Source: Asterionellopsis glacialis
Taxonomy: Eukaryota > Bacillariophyta > Plagiogrammaphyceae > Rhaphoneidales > Asterionellopsidaceae
DNA length: 64,000 bases
Reading direction: 5' to 3'
NCBI GenBank assembly: GCA_014885115.2
Contig: WKLE02004380.1
Coordinates: forward strand, 1 to 64,000
Part shown: piece after piece, positions 50,960 to 60,542 of the stretch
Layout of the letters: every line of letters starts with the position of its first letter
Position numbering within the stretch: position 1 is the stretch's first letter
The notes under the pieces: generated by a model
Databases searched by the model: none
What the model was told of the DNA's origin: nothing
The model's input: only the letters and a program-made list of their open reading frames with translations
Made by a program: the position numbers and the translations under genes

Positions 50960-53188
50960 CTACAGTTGTAGCGTAAGAGTTGCTAATCGTTCTATTGAGT
51001 TTTTGGTCTTGTCCGCATCCGAAATAAGCACCCTGAGTGCAACTTGTTTTTTCTTTGATCTTGGTTGGGTAATGGCAACGATGTTGGAATGATTGTCTTC
51101 ATTACACAAAATTTGTAAAAGTCTTTTGGCGCCAATGAAACCAACACCATGGCAACGTCCTCGACCGGGTGAAAAGTCGCCGGCAATCGCGAATCCGAGA
51201 TATGTAATGGATGTAACTTCGTTAGTTGCTACTGGCAGTCCTATTATATGTGCTCCTGGCAAAATTGTCCCGCGTCCTTCCAGGAGGATGTGACACTGCA
51301 GTAGAGCCGGAAGAGACAAAGACTGCAGCAAGGTGTCGACTTTTTTGCAGTATGCCAACCTTCCTTCGGGGGAAAGTGGCAGCGTTGGTATACTCTGACT
51401 CGGCGTGCGGATACGACGACGGGGTCGACGATTCTTACTATTCTTGTCAGCTTCACCGCCATGCAGTGAGATGAAACAGCTGTCAGAAAGAGAATCAAGG
51501 AAGGGCTGCCCAAAAGCACCACGAACTACAACGACCTCTCCATCATCTTCATTGTTATCTTCGGCCACTAAAGAATTCCAATTAATGGTGTTATGAATAA
51601 TGGTTTTCTGGTCTTCGATTGCGTTTGGAATCGAAATGCGCCCCTTCCCTCCTTCTAGACATAGGCGGATGAGGGACCAACAGCCGTTGCTATCTTGGCT
51701 CCAGTATTTCTCCCCCTCTTTAGTATCAGGGAAATCACGTGGAAATATACGTAATGGTGGCTCGCATTCCATAAATGCTTGTGCTTCGTCCACAAGGCCA
51801 ATAGCACATGCTTTGCCTTCATTAGTGATTTTTAAAAACACTTCAGCAGCCATGTCAGGTCGACACAAGATGTCCCAGCCACAAACNNNNNNNNNNNNNN
51901 NNNNNNNNNNNNNNNNNNNNTGAGACACCAACAACGCGTTCTTGGCTTCAATAGACCGAAGTGTATATTCATGGTCCGAAGGTTTCCATGATTTTTCTCT
52001 ATTTTGGATTTCCATTATATACGATTCACAATCGTCCTTTAAAGAGTGTTGAGAAGCCTCATTACTCTGAAGATTGGCTTCAACTCCGATGATAGTACCA
52101 TGCGGCAAATGCAAATGCGCATCGTCAATCTGTAGCTTTTCCCAATCATACGAATATGCTTGTCTTTCATTTGAAATTCCATTTGGAGAAATGCACGCGC
52201 GGATTACATTGGTAGCCTGTTTACCACGAATTTGTATCCGTGCCAAACTCAATTCTTTTGGTCCCTCACCCCCGGCTGTAGCACTAATTACTGATTCCAA
52301 GATTTCTTTTGCCTTATCCTTTACAGACGGATGTACCCAAAAGTGAAAGTGATACCACCTACTTCTTACATCATCAAGCGATTTATCAAGGCTGTTTCGA
52401 GTGACCCACCAGGAGGCTGGCCCAATTGCACCGCGTGGGAACTGATCAGGTTCATATAGAACACCATAACCTTGAGTATTGCCGCATAAGATGGAAAGTG
52501 CAGAGTTTTCTTTCCTCGGTAGCTGCAGTAACTGTGGACACACTCTATGAAGTGATTTTAAGAAGGGCTCTAGATGCAAACAGCTTACAACAAGTGGTTG
52601 TCCTGCCCAAGTGACATCCTGTACTAACGTGTGTTGATGTACCAACCGAAGCGATGCTCGGGCTCCTCGATTTATATGCATCAGTGGTACCTTCCAACCC
52701 CAAACAGAGTGCATATGAAAGCGCTTTGCATGCCAGAGGTGAGTCATCATCCAGCGCACTTGTTCACTATCGATGGTACCCGCATCCTCATTTCCTTCTT
52801 TCCAGAGCTCGTGTGATAATTTCAACAACGCAGGCTTTCTCCGAGCACGGCGACAAGGCGGTTTCTTTGTGTCATCACCTTTAGTCCCTTTCGCCTTTTT
52901 CCCAACGGAATTGTCGAAATCGCCACGAGGATACCGATGCTTCCGGCGTGATAAATGACTTGTAGCCCTGCGTCGCAAATGTCGACTTGATGTTTTTCCA
53001 CCGCCACTTTTGTTCTCGTCTTTGTCATTTAGCACTTCTAAAGGAAGGTTTGCATAAAGAGCTTTAAGTTCTGGCAACCTTCGTGCACCGAATGTTGTTG
53101 CTGAGATAGAAGCTGCTGCATCCAGAAATGCAGGTGAGTCTTTCCAGGCAGGACGTTGGCGTTTCGATGAAGGACGCCCGTTGCTCAT
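50960..53188 (-). CDS. POP1: POP1-like subunit of RNase P/MRP (contains assembly gap)
   Basis: Single exon, about 742 residues from the ATG at 53188 (MSNGRPSSKRQRPAW); an in-frame ATG at 53329 would add 47 residues, but MSNG looks the natural start. The N-terminal POP1 domain has many Arg/Lys patches (RHLRRRATSHLSRRKHRYPR) and the signature MMTHLWHAKRFHMHSVWGWKVP. A central POPLD-type region contains VCGWDILCRPDMA. The C-terminal domain includes GAHIIGLPVATNEVTSITYLGFAIAGDFSPGRG (two adjacent pieces) and GVGFIGAKRLLQIL. POP1 is the largest protein of the ribonucleoproteins that mature tRNA 5' ends and cut pre-rRNA. A run of 34 N at 51887-51920 interrupts the gene, but the frame agrees on both sides. 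Confidence 0.9.
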   Translation of the reverse strand: MSNGRPSSKRQRPAWKDSPAFLDAAASISATTFGARRLPELKALYANLPLEVLNDKDENKSGGGKTSSRHLRRRATSHLSRRKHRYPRGDFDNSVGKKAKGTKGDDTKKPPCRRARRKPALLKLSHELWKEGNEDAGTIDSEQVRWMMTHLWHAKRFHMHSVWGWKVPLMHINRGARASLRLVHQHTLVQDVTWAGQPLVVSCLHLEPFLKSLHRVCPQLLQLPRKENSALSILCGNTQGYGVLYEPDQFPRGAIGPASWWVTRNSLDKSLDDVRSRWYHFHFWVHPSVKDKAKEILESVISATAGGEGPKELSLARIQIRGKQATNVIRACISPNGISNERQAYSYDWEKLQIDDAHLHLPHGTIIGVEANLQSNEASQHSLKDDCESYIMEIQNREKSWKPSDHEYTLRSIEAKNALLVSXXXXXXXXXXXXVCGWDILCRPDMAAEVFLKITNEGKACAIGLVDEAQAFMECEPPLRIFPRDFPDTKEGEKYWSQDSNGCWSLIRLCLEGGKGRISIPNAIEDQKTIIHNTINWNSLVAEDNNEDDGEVVVVRGAFGQPFLDSLSDSCFISLHGGEADKNSKNRRPRRRIRTPSQSIPTLPLSPEGRLAYCKKVDTLLQSLSLPALLQCHILLEGRGTILPGAHIIGLPVATNEVTSITYLGFAIAGDFSPGRGRCHGVGFIGAKRLLQILCNEDNHSNIVAITQPRSKKKQVALRVLISDADKTKNSIERLATLTLQL
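51887..51920. other. Assembly gap of 34 N inside POP1
   Basis: 34 consecutive N bases. The POP1 reading frame is the same before (NALLVS) and after (VCGWDIL), so the estimated gap length is probably right or wrong by a multiple of three. Confidence 0.99.
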
Positions 53189-53647
53189 GGTGGATCGTCT
53201 CACCAGCGATTTTTTTTGGTTATTTATTTCTTTTTTTGATGTTTTGTGGCATGTGATACGAGAGGTTGCGCGTTCGCGCAAGTGAATAATGTCTGTACAG
53301 ATGGAGATGTTATCTCCAACTCTATTCATTTTTTCATTTCATTTATTTTTTTAGTCCTCCGTTATCACCTACTACGTGCATAAAATTGTACCAGGGTACC
53401 AGGTCATGCTACACTTTTAAACTTTGAAACAACAAAACCAGTGGAATATTTTGAAAAGAGATTTCATGGGATGCACAATAGGAAAGTATACTATGTGATA
53501 TAGATTTTTTTTAAACGGTCTTCGGTAGAAAAAATCAGTAATAATGATTATGTTGGCACCATATTCTAGCTTGATACAGATGGAGAACCATTTAAAACTT
53601 GAGAAACATAAACTTGGATAAAATTGAAAGTGAACCAGCTAAAATTT
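53189..53647. other. Intergenic region upstream of POP1
   Basis: About 460 bp between the POP1 start and the stop of the next leftward gene. It holds a GTACCAGGGTACCAGGTC word near 53388 and otherwise AT-rich DNA. It should include the POP1 promoter and the 3' UTR of the methyltransferase gene. Confidence 0.45.
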
Positions 53648-54784
53648 TTAATCCTTCTTTTTATGAGATATTTTCAAACTCATTTTTCTGTATTTCTCCA
53701 GAATAGGGTTGTGGTCTTCATCAACATCTTCATCGTCCATGTCAAAAACATCCCAATGCCCATCGATCTTTTCTTCGGGATCGAAAAGGGGAGTTTGAAT
53801 CACTTCTACTTCCTTGTCTTCTTCATTATGAACAGGGCGCAACTCTTCACCTTCTTCATGAGTTTGACTGGCTGCTACTTCAATATCTTCAAGATCACGT
53901 GCCCATTGTACTCCCTCGTCTGCTTTGGATTCATATACGTATACTGTCAATCCCAGTATCACCTCAACCCATTGAGGTTCCCAGTTGGGCATAGGATATC
54001 CACATGTAACAATTCGAACATCACGCCCCTTCATGGCTTCCTCCAGCTTGGGTTGAATCCTTTTCAATGCAGCACTCACAAAGTACATGGTGATTAGTGT
54101 CGCTTCCTTCAATGTCTCGAACGTTTCTGTCTTTTCTAAATCTCCGACAATAAATTGCATGTTTGGAGCGGGGTAGCGCTTCGCAAGACGATCATTTGCC
54201 ATCTTTATTAGATTTTCGTCAATGTCAATCCCAACTGACTTTTTGACAGAAAATGAATCCATAGCATGGAAGTTCAGCCGTCCATCACCGGATCCAAGCT
54301 CCACATGAATCTTTTGCAAGATAATATGCGAAAGAAGACACAGTTAGGTAAATAGTTACAGAAAAAATCGAGTAAAATTTATCTGAGATTTCTATTCGGA
54401 AAGGTATTGCACCGAGGGAACGAAAGAAAGGCAGTCACTTACATCGTCTGAACAAGCCTTTGCAAGTTCAAGCATTTTTCGTGCCACGGGATCCGGAGTT
54501 GGAACGTATGGACTTAATGAGGCTTTTTTCAGATATTCATCTGAGGTACCCTCACTTGCAGCATACGGCGCAGTTAAACCACCCCGAGAGTCAATCCCCG
54601 CAGCAGCACGCAAGTCGTCCTCTCGTGCCTTTGGAGACGACACCTTTGGTCTCCGGCGACGAGAGCTAAATGTCGAAGTTGAAAAATTACTTTGACATTG
54701 TGCCGATGCAGATGGAGGCGTGAAACAGCATAAAGCGGCGCGGGGTCGTCGAAGACGGCATAGTCTGGTAAGCATGATGTTCAT
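53648..54784 (-). CDS. SAM-dependent methyltransferase, FAM173/ATPSCKMT-like, mitochondrial
   Basis: Two exons, 54784-54443 and 54310-53648 (132-nt intron, phase 0), give 334 residues. The first ~45 residues are Arg/Ser-rich with no acidic residue (MLTRLCRLRRPRAALCC..), a mitochondrial presequence. The SAM-binding motif HVELGSGDGRLNF follows directly after the splice, then GIDIDENLIKMA, FIVGDLE, and RIVTCGYPMPNWEP. This run resembles the FAM173 family of mitochondrial protein-lysine methyltransferases (ATP synthase c-subunit or ADP/ATP carrier), but the substrate is not evident. The C-terminal ~80 residues are acidic and look disordered. An alternative ATG is three codons downstream. Confidence 0.78.
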
Positions 54785-55118
54785 TGTACTAGTGTATTAG
54801 TTAGCTCACCGCCGACCCGAGGTTAATGCTCTTTTGTCATCGGACCTGGAACTTCACACTTCACATGGGTTCCTTGACAACTCACAACCGCAACTTTTCA
54901 ACTTGGTGCAAGTCTCCCGCCGAGATACTTCTTTTGAAGGCATATTTTTCATCTTCAGGATAAAGTTAATAAAGGCATGGGGAATAGTCTGTACTTCGTC
55001 AGGATTGAACGCGAGACAAGAAATGCGTTCGAGTACAAACATGACAATTTTTTTAGGTTGTTTTAAGATTAGACTAGGTTTGCAAAGAAAGGAATAAAAA
55101 TTATTCATCATTATGTGT
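54785..55118. other. Short intergenic region
   Basis: 334 bp between two leftward genes: 5' flank of the methyltransferase and 3' flank of PIG-T. No gene or clear signal is seen. Confidence 0.5.
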
Positions 55119-56831
55119 CTACTTGAGTGGGTCTGATGAAAGAGCTGGTGTCTCTTCAGCTGTTTTGCTTTTCTTTGATTCTTTGTATTGATCTCCAATT
55201 TTTTGAGTAGATTTGCGTATCAATAAATTTAAACACGTTCCAAAGATAAAGGCATAAAAAGTAGAAGCAAGAGAATTGACATTGAATGGCATACTCATAT
55301 CAGGCACCGGTGGCATCAATAGAAGAGTGTTGGAAACCAGTTCAAATGATTTAAAACTGTCTTGATGGCATTGCTGAGTAGCAGAAGAAGGGTCGCCATC
55401 ACACTGTTGTTGTTGACCATCCTCCATCAAAAATGGTCTCATGGTGGCAATGGAAGGGGGCAATTCAATCCCACGATTTGGATCGCCAGGAAACTGCTGG
55501 AATGCCAAGAGTACAGGATCGTAATCGACCGATACCTGGAAGGTCGAATTCGCACGTATGACAGTATGTAGATACATTTGAGTTGATCCATCCTCATTCC
55601 AAGACATTAGGGGTGACAGTGATTGTTGGTTTGATTCAAAACGGAGAGTGTGCCACTTTGGCTTCACTATGTTCGGAAAGATATCTGTTATATTGACCTC
55701 AACTGATATTGAATCGTGGCGATTTTCCAGCATAGTTATTAGCGTTCCTGAATTGGCAATACCATGTCTACGGTGGATTTTCCTGTAGAAGCGTATAACA
55801 TCCTCGTCCTGTTTGATTCGCGTAGAAGCCTTTTCGGATGGAGTAAAAGGAACTAAGATTGTTGACCAATCCTGATAATGCTTCAATTCTTGAGTATGAC
55901 TTCTAAAGGATCCCAGATGAATTGTTTCTAAAACCGTTGAACTGGAAAATGGACATGGTTTAGTTGAATGTCCCGGTAAAATGTCAGAAAGTGGTAAAGC
56001 TTTTGGAGCTTTGCCACTGTTGTTTGGAAACACTGCGGAATATTGCATACCACGATGGACACGAATCATCAAATCATGGGTGAAGTCTTCTTCAAAATTA
56101 ATATCAATCCATTTACTTCGCCGATTTGTACTCGGGGTATCCTGATTTCCCAAGAGCCGACTTGACATCGCTGCAACATCTCCGGCCAATATCCCAGAAT
56201 TTCTCCCACATGGCAAAGCTTCAGTAAATGCATACATACCTTCTGATGACATTGGTGATCCTTGTACAGGCAAAATCAGTTGTAGTTGTATTAAGTTGCT
56301 TTCTTTTTCAAATTTAGTATAAATCCAACGATGCAATCGTGACTGTCTCACTGAGTCAAGTGGAGCCACCACAATTCGTTGTGCATGCAAGTATCGAAGT
56401 ATGGATTCAAAGTGATTCTCTCGTTCTTCTATCGCAGACTTTTCCTTGTTGTTATTATTATTATTATTATTGTCATGAGGAAACCATACTTTTATGGACA
56501 CACCTGATGGTCCCATAATTCGTTCTATATTATTATCCGTTTGGTTTGCTGTTTCCTTTGAAAAATCTTCCTCCTTGATAGATTGTGATGGAGAGGATCC
56601 AGTTTGGATCAAAATACGTCTCGCACCACCCAATGTCTGAAGCTGCACCAAATTTTTATGAATAGGAATGGGAGTTACAGATGATGGAGAAAATATGGAA
56701 ACTGTTTCTAATTGTATATCTTGAGATGCGTCGCTAGCTCTAATCCCAACAGTTATCCGTTCATTGTATTGAAAAGTTGTTTTTTTGGAGATTGTTTGTC
56801 CTTGGGTTGGCGCATTAGTTTCCGCTTCCAT
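55119..56831 (-). CDS. PIGT: GPI transamidase subunit PIG-T (GPI16)
   Basis: Single-exon frame of 570 residues. PIG-T stabilises the ER complex that attaches GPI anchors to proteins. Matches to the family include LQTLGGARRILIQTG, GMQYSAVFPN, KPCPFSSSTVLETI, the SVDYDPVLLAFQQFPGDPNRG stretch (compare DPNHGFY-type segments), and the C-terminal PDMSMPFNV followed by one membrane helix (ASTFYAFIFGTCLNLLI). A poly-Asn tract near residue 125 is encoded by an (ATT)n run on the plus strand. Human PIG-T starts with a cleaved signal peptide. Here the first ATG gives a polar N-terminus (MEAETNAPTQGQT), and an in-frame stop lies six codons upstream, so a signal-encoding 5' exon may have been missed. Confidence 0.85.
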   Translation of the reverse strand: MEAETNAPTQGQTISKKTTFQYNERITVGIRASDASQDIQLETVSIFSPSSVTPIPIHKNLVQLQTLGGARRILIQTGSSPSQSIKEEDFSKETANQTDNNIERIMGPSGVSIKVWFPHDNNNNNNNNKEKSAIEERENHFESILRYLHAQRIVVAPLDSVRQSRLHRWIYTKFEKESNLIQLQLILPVQGSPMSSEGMYAFTEALPCGRNSGILAGDVAAMSSRLLGNQDTPSTNRRSKWIDINFEEDFTHDLMIRVHRGMQYSAVFPNNSGKAPKALPLSDILPGHSTKPCPFSSSTVLETIHLGSFRSHTQELKHYQDWSTILVPFTPSEKASTRIKQDEDVIRFYRKIHRRHGIANSGTLITMLENRHDSISVEVNITDIFPNIVKPKWHTLRFESNQQSLSPLMSWNEDGSTQMYLHTVIRANSTFQVSVDYDPVLLAFQQFPGDPNRGIELPPSIATMRPFLMEDGQQQQCDGDPSSATQQCHQDSFKSFELVSNTLLLMPPVPDMSMPFNVNSLASTFYAFIFGTCLNLLIRKSTQKIGDQYKESKKSKTAEETPALSSDPLK

Positions 56832-57426
56832 TTTATAGTATTTTTATGTAGCCGTCCAGATTAGCAACTTTCATCCAAAACCTATCCTTTCCAATGGAAT
56901 GTAGTCCACTAATTCAAGGATATGACCTCTCTAGTATTGGTTTTTGTTTCCCTCAGTTGACTGAATTTTGGTCATGTTGTCGTCTTTGTTGCTGTGAGAC
57001 AAGACGCGACCCAAGCACGAAAACCTTGATTTTGAGATTTTACTTTTGCACCCCACTTTCTTTCACTGCATGCAGGTGCGCGCAGGGCAAGCTTTCTCTT
57101 CACAGGACTATTCCTATCTCTAATCGAGAAGAAGTTGATTCTTTCTGAAAAAAATAGATGATGACGAAAAATTAATTACCCTGTAAGAACTTGGACTATT
57201 CTCCGGAAATTCAAATTTCATTCGCATCGCCTGACACTCTCTAGAGAGCGTGACAAGTGACAACAAAGGCCATGCCCTCGACTACTGTATGATCAAAACT
57301 ACGTCTCGCACACAACTCGGGATGATGACTACCAGTATGCATTTCACATTGATGTGGTGAGAAGATAGAGATTGGTGTCCTCTGACTCTTGTTGACAGTT
57401 ATTGAATTTTTTTCACACAATAAAAG
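56832..57426. other. Divergent region between PIG-T and inositol polyphosphate kinase
   Basis: 595 bp with outward-facing genes on both sides. The 84-codon plus-strand frame at 56894-57148 is Cys-rich but shows no domain. I looked on the minus strand for a hydrophobic exon that could supply a PIG-T signal peptide and found none convincing. Confidence 0.45.
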
Positions 57427-58623
57427 ATGCCAGGAAATTCGAGTTTGACAAAGGAAGGACATCCTTGGATTGATTGTTCAGATCGGTCACTTCAAGGTAC
57501 GATTCTTTGTGCAGGTTTTAAGCGTAGTAGAACAATTCTTCCTCAAACAAAGATTAGTAATGGTGGGGGGGCTAAACCATTCCTTCATCAAGCGGGAGGG
57601 CTTTCAAATCATAAAAGACCTCTACTATCAATTAATATGGACCATGGTGGTGATAATAATGATGATGGTGACGACGAGAATGGTGGGTACGTATTGAAAC
57701 CTCTACGAAGAGATCATCGTGGATATCTTGAAATTGCATTCTACGAAGCCATTGCCGCTTCGCAATGGGAGGAAACAGGTGATTCGCACACTAATAAATG
57801 GATAACTTTTATTCAAAGAGTATTATTGGGTGATGTTGACGATTATGAAACTTTCATAAAAGAAGTTGACTTTATCAAGCATTTGTCCATCTTTACACCC
57901 AATTATTATGGAGTAATTTGTCGAAACGCAACAAACGACCCATCGTCATCATCATGGCTCAATAGTAATATTGAAAATGATGGTGCAAGTAAATGGCAAG
58001 AAGAATTTGATACGGAAGAAATACCACCCAATTCGTATCTTATCCTCCGTAATGCGACACAAGGATTTGCAAAGCCTTGTGTGATTGATTTAAAAATGGG
58101 TGTACAAACATATGAACCAACAGCATCCATTGACAAACAATTGAGGGAACGTCAAAAATATCCACAACAATTAAAATTTGGATTTCGTATTACTGGGATG
58201 CGAGTATATGACCCACATCATGAAGATGCAGATGACTCTGGGTATCGAATATTTTCTAAACACTATGGACGACATCTTAAAACTCAACAGGATGTCATGG
58301 ACGCTTTGCGAATTTTTGTATCATCAAAAACCAGAAGCAAATTGGAACAAAGTCATAGTCAAACATCGAGGATGCTAGGAGACTTGATATCGAAATTATA
58401 CCAGTTGGAACTTTGTTTCCAGAAGAATAAGGAATTGTCGTTTTATGCGAGTTCAATTCTAATCATACGGGAAGGTGATCTTACGAAAGGCAACTTTGAT
58501 TGTTGTCTCAAGACGATTGACTTTGGCCATGTCTGTAGAAAGACAGGCGGAGATCAGGGGTATATTCATGGAATACAAACTTTAAGGACTATACTTGAAG
58601 AGTTGCTACAAGAAGAAACTTGA
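57427..58623 (+). CDS. Inositol polyphosphate kinase (IPK/IPMK family)
   Basis: Single exon, 398 residues, first ATG. The family signature PxxxDxKxG appears as PCVIDLKMG (about 218-226). Later come QLKFGFRITGMRVY, the SSILIIREGD stretch, and the metal-binding KTIDFGHV followed by YIHGIQTLRTILEEL. This is the complete IPK fold with an acidic Asp/Gly-rich insert near 75-87 and an Asn/Asp-rich loop near 170-190. IPMK/IPK2 enzymes phosphorylate inositol tris- and tetrakisphosphates on the way to IP5/IP6. Separating IPMK from IP6K subfamilies is not safe by eye. The gene is convergent with the unknown gene at 58743 (119 bp). Confidence 0.9.
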   Translation: MPGNSSLTKEGHPWIDCSDRSLQGTILCAGFKRSRTILPQTKISNGGGAKPFLHQAGGLSNHKRPLLSINMDHGGDNNDDGDDENGGYVLKPLRRDHRGYLEIAFYEAIAASQWEETGDSHTNKWITFIQRVLLGDVDDYETFIKEVDFIKHLSIFTPNYYGVICRNATNDPSSSSWLNSNIENDGASKWQEEFDTEEIPPNSYLILRNATQGFAKPCVIDLKMGVQTYEPTASIDKQLRERQKYPQQLKFGFRITGMRVYDPHHEDADDSGYRIFSKHYGRHLKTQQDVMDALRIFVSSKTRSKLEQSHSQTSRMLGDLISKLYQLELCFQKNKELSFYASSILIIREGDLTKGNFDCCLKTIDFGHVCRKTGGDQGYIHGIQTLRTILEELLQEET

Positions 58624-58742
58624 AAAAATGTGATTGCTATCAATCTTAATAACAAGCTCTATAATTGTTAATTGTATCCACAAAGCATCCATAGAAAGTA
58701 GCTCAGTCGTATTATTAGTGCTCATGACTTCAGTGTTTCTAT

Positions 58743-59828
58743 TCACTTCCAACGATGGCGCAAATCATCGTTCCTTGGAGATAATCCAATATCAGAGTGT
58801 TTGTCCACGATATCTGACAGTAGAGCATGATGACCCGGTTCTAGTTCCAGTACCTGAGATAGCTCTGCCACAAATTGAGAGCCAGGACTGAGAGTACGTG
58901 AGCGATAGTGTTCTGATTCAAAAGATGAGGCAGTTTCTCGTGGACTTTTTGTATGATGAAAAGCAGGGTCTGTTTTCTTTGTTTCTGAAGTTGATTTCCA
59001 CTTTGGTTGCTGAGCATGATCGTGCATTTCTTGGGTTTTCAACTGCAATAAATGCACTACTAAGCCACGAAGTTCGTCATTTTCTTTCTCCAGGGATTTT
59101 ATGTGTTTTTCCTGCAACTGAAGCATTCGGGATACATCATCATTTATTGGCTCTTTACCTCCACCCCTTGCCATATTTCCTGTTGGTCGCCTACTTAAGG
59201 GTGACCGTGGACGTTGTGGTTGTTGAGTTGAATATTGGTATGAGGCTTCTGCCCATCCTTCCTCTGTAGGATTTTGGGGCGTTGTTCTTCTTGATCGTTC
59301 CTCGTATCCCGGTGATCTAGCTGTTGCACTTCTTGATCGTTCCTCGTATCCTGGTGATCTATCTGCTGAGGAAAATCTTGATTGATTCCACTCTTCCCGA
59401 GAAGGATTTGATCTTGTCCTTCTTGAATGTTCGTCGTCTTCTGGTGACCTGGTTGTATGGGAATATTTTTGTTGATTCTCTAGTTCTGAATAGACGGAAA
59501 AGGGAGGTGATTGTACTGGATCATTGTAATCTGTTTGTTCGTCTATAAAATCAGTTTTGTCCAGTTTCCTACGTGATTCTGACCATGTTCTAGCTTGTGG
59601 CGGTGGTGGTGGCGGCTCAGTAGTATGCTTGGTAAAAGAAGGAGATCGAAAATTATTTCTGACAGGAGAGGAAGCATTGAGGTACCCACCCTTTACGTCC
59701 TCAATAGAATCCTTTGTCATTCTGAGTAATCTATCCACCCGAAAAGCTAAATCATCGCTATCTGTTTGTGTCCCGGAGGGAACACCCCCCTTTCGTTGGT
59801 TTGCTGATGCTGTAAAATAATTGCTCAT
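58743..59828 (-). CDS. Unknown Arg/Ser-rich protein with internal repeat and coiled coil
   Basis: Single-exon frame of 361 residues. No known domain is recognised. Features are a poly-Pro run (PPPPPP) near 73-78, a duplicated segment RSPGYEERSR (two copies near 155-180, with a related third ending in RRTTPQNP), many RS/SP dipeptides that look like kinase sites, and a short coiled coil (MLQLQEKHIKSLEKENDELR) near 235-255. The C-terminal ~60 residues contain FVAELSQVLELEPGHHALL, which may form a short helical domain. The length and composition argue for a real, largely disordered protein; cytoskeletal or nuclear roles would be guesses. Confidence 0.65.
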   Translation of the reverse strand: MSNYFTASANQRKGGVPSGTQTDSDDLAFRVDRLLRMTKDSIEDVKGGYLNASSPVRNNFRSPSFTKHTTEPPPPPPQARTWSESRRKLDKTDFIDEQTDYNDPVQSPPFSVYSELENQQKYSHTTRSPEDDEHSRRTRSNPSREEWNQSRFSSADRSPGYEERSRSATARSPGYEERSRRTTPQNPTEEGWAEASYQYSTQQPQRPRSPLSRRPTGNMARGGGKEPINDDVSRMLQLQEKHIKSLEKENDELRGLVVHLLQLKTQEMHDHAQQPKWKSTSETKKTDPAFHHTKSPRETASSFESEHYRSRTLSPGSQFVAELSQVLELEPGHHALLSDIVDKHSDIGLSPRNDDLRHRWK

Positions 59829-60542
59829 CTTTATCTACGACCAACTTTTTGACTTCTTTCGGTTGAATATTTCTGTAGAGCCAACTTCAAACTTCGCATA
59901 ACTTCATTCCTCTCCTTATTTTGTTAGCAAGTGAATGTCATTGACCACACCGTTTTATAGCTTCCGTTGGTGAATATTTTGTGAAGCATTGCAATTTGCG
60001 GTGTCTGGAGGGAGGCGCCAAGAGAGGAGGATGGATATGTGCATAAATTTTTTAATTTCATAAAAGTTAAAGATAATTTACAAACACTTCCCAGCGTTTC
60101 TTGCGTGAATTTTTTCGCGCAGTTTGTTGAAGTCTCAATTTTTGCCGTTAGAAATTAGAAAAGGACACATCGTTTGAGTGCACGCCAAATCTGATCAAAA
60201 TTTCAAAACGGCCATTATTCGCGTTTTTCTGCAAACACACCAAAGAAGAGAAACTTCAGGCTCTCTAGAGAGCTAGAGCAATACCCGCTGTAGTCTATCT
60301 AGCCTAGGACTCTAGAGATCAAGTCTCTCTCTAGAGGACTCTAGAGAGGACCCTACGAGTAGGACTACATACACTCTAGACACAGCCCTAGTATAGATCC
60401 TAGAAGTCCTAATTGAACAAGAAGAGTTGAATTATACGAGATCCACTGTTCAACGAAATTTTCTTGCGGCTATTGGGTTATCCTTCTCTTAAAGTAACTA
60501 CCCCAAAGGACATTAACATCAATAAAGAGAGAGCAAATCGCG
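59829..60542. other. Divergent region with CTAG-rich segment
   Basis: 714 bp between outward-facing genes. The left part is ordinary; 60261-60412 is a CTAG-rich segment listed separately. No coding frame is supported. Confidence 0.5.
60261..60412. repeat. CTAG/AGGAC palindromic word cluster
   Basis: About ten CTAG tetramers occur in 150 bp, mostly within CTCTAGAG palindromes, mixed with AGGAC/GTCCT words (CTCTAGAGGAC, CTAGAAGTCCTAA). Random expectation is fewer than one. It ends about 130 bp before the NCAPD3 start codon. Comparable clusters are at 11850-12240 and 26700-27000. Confidence 0.6.
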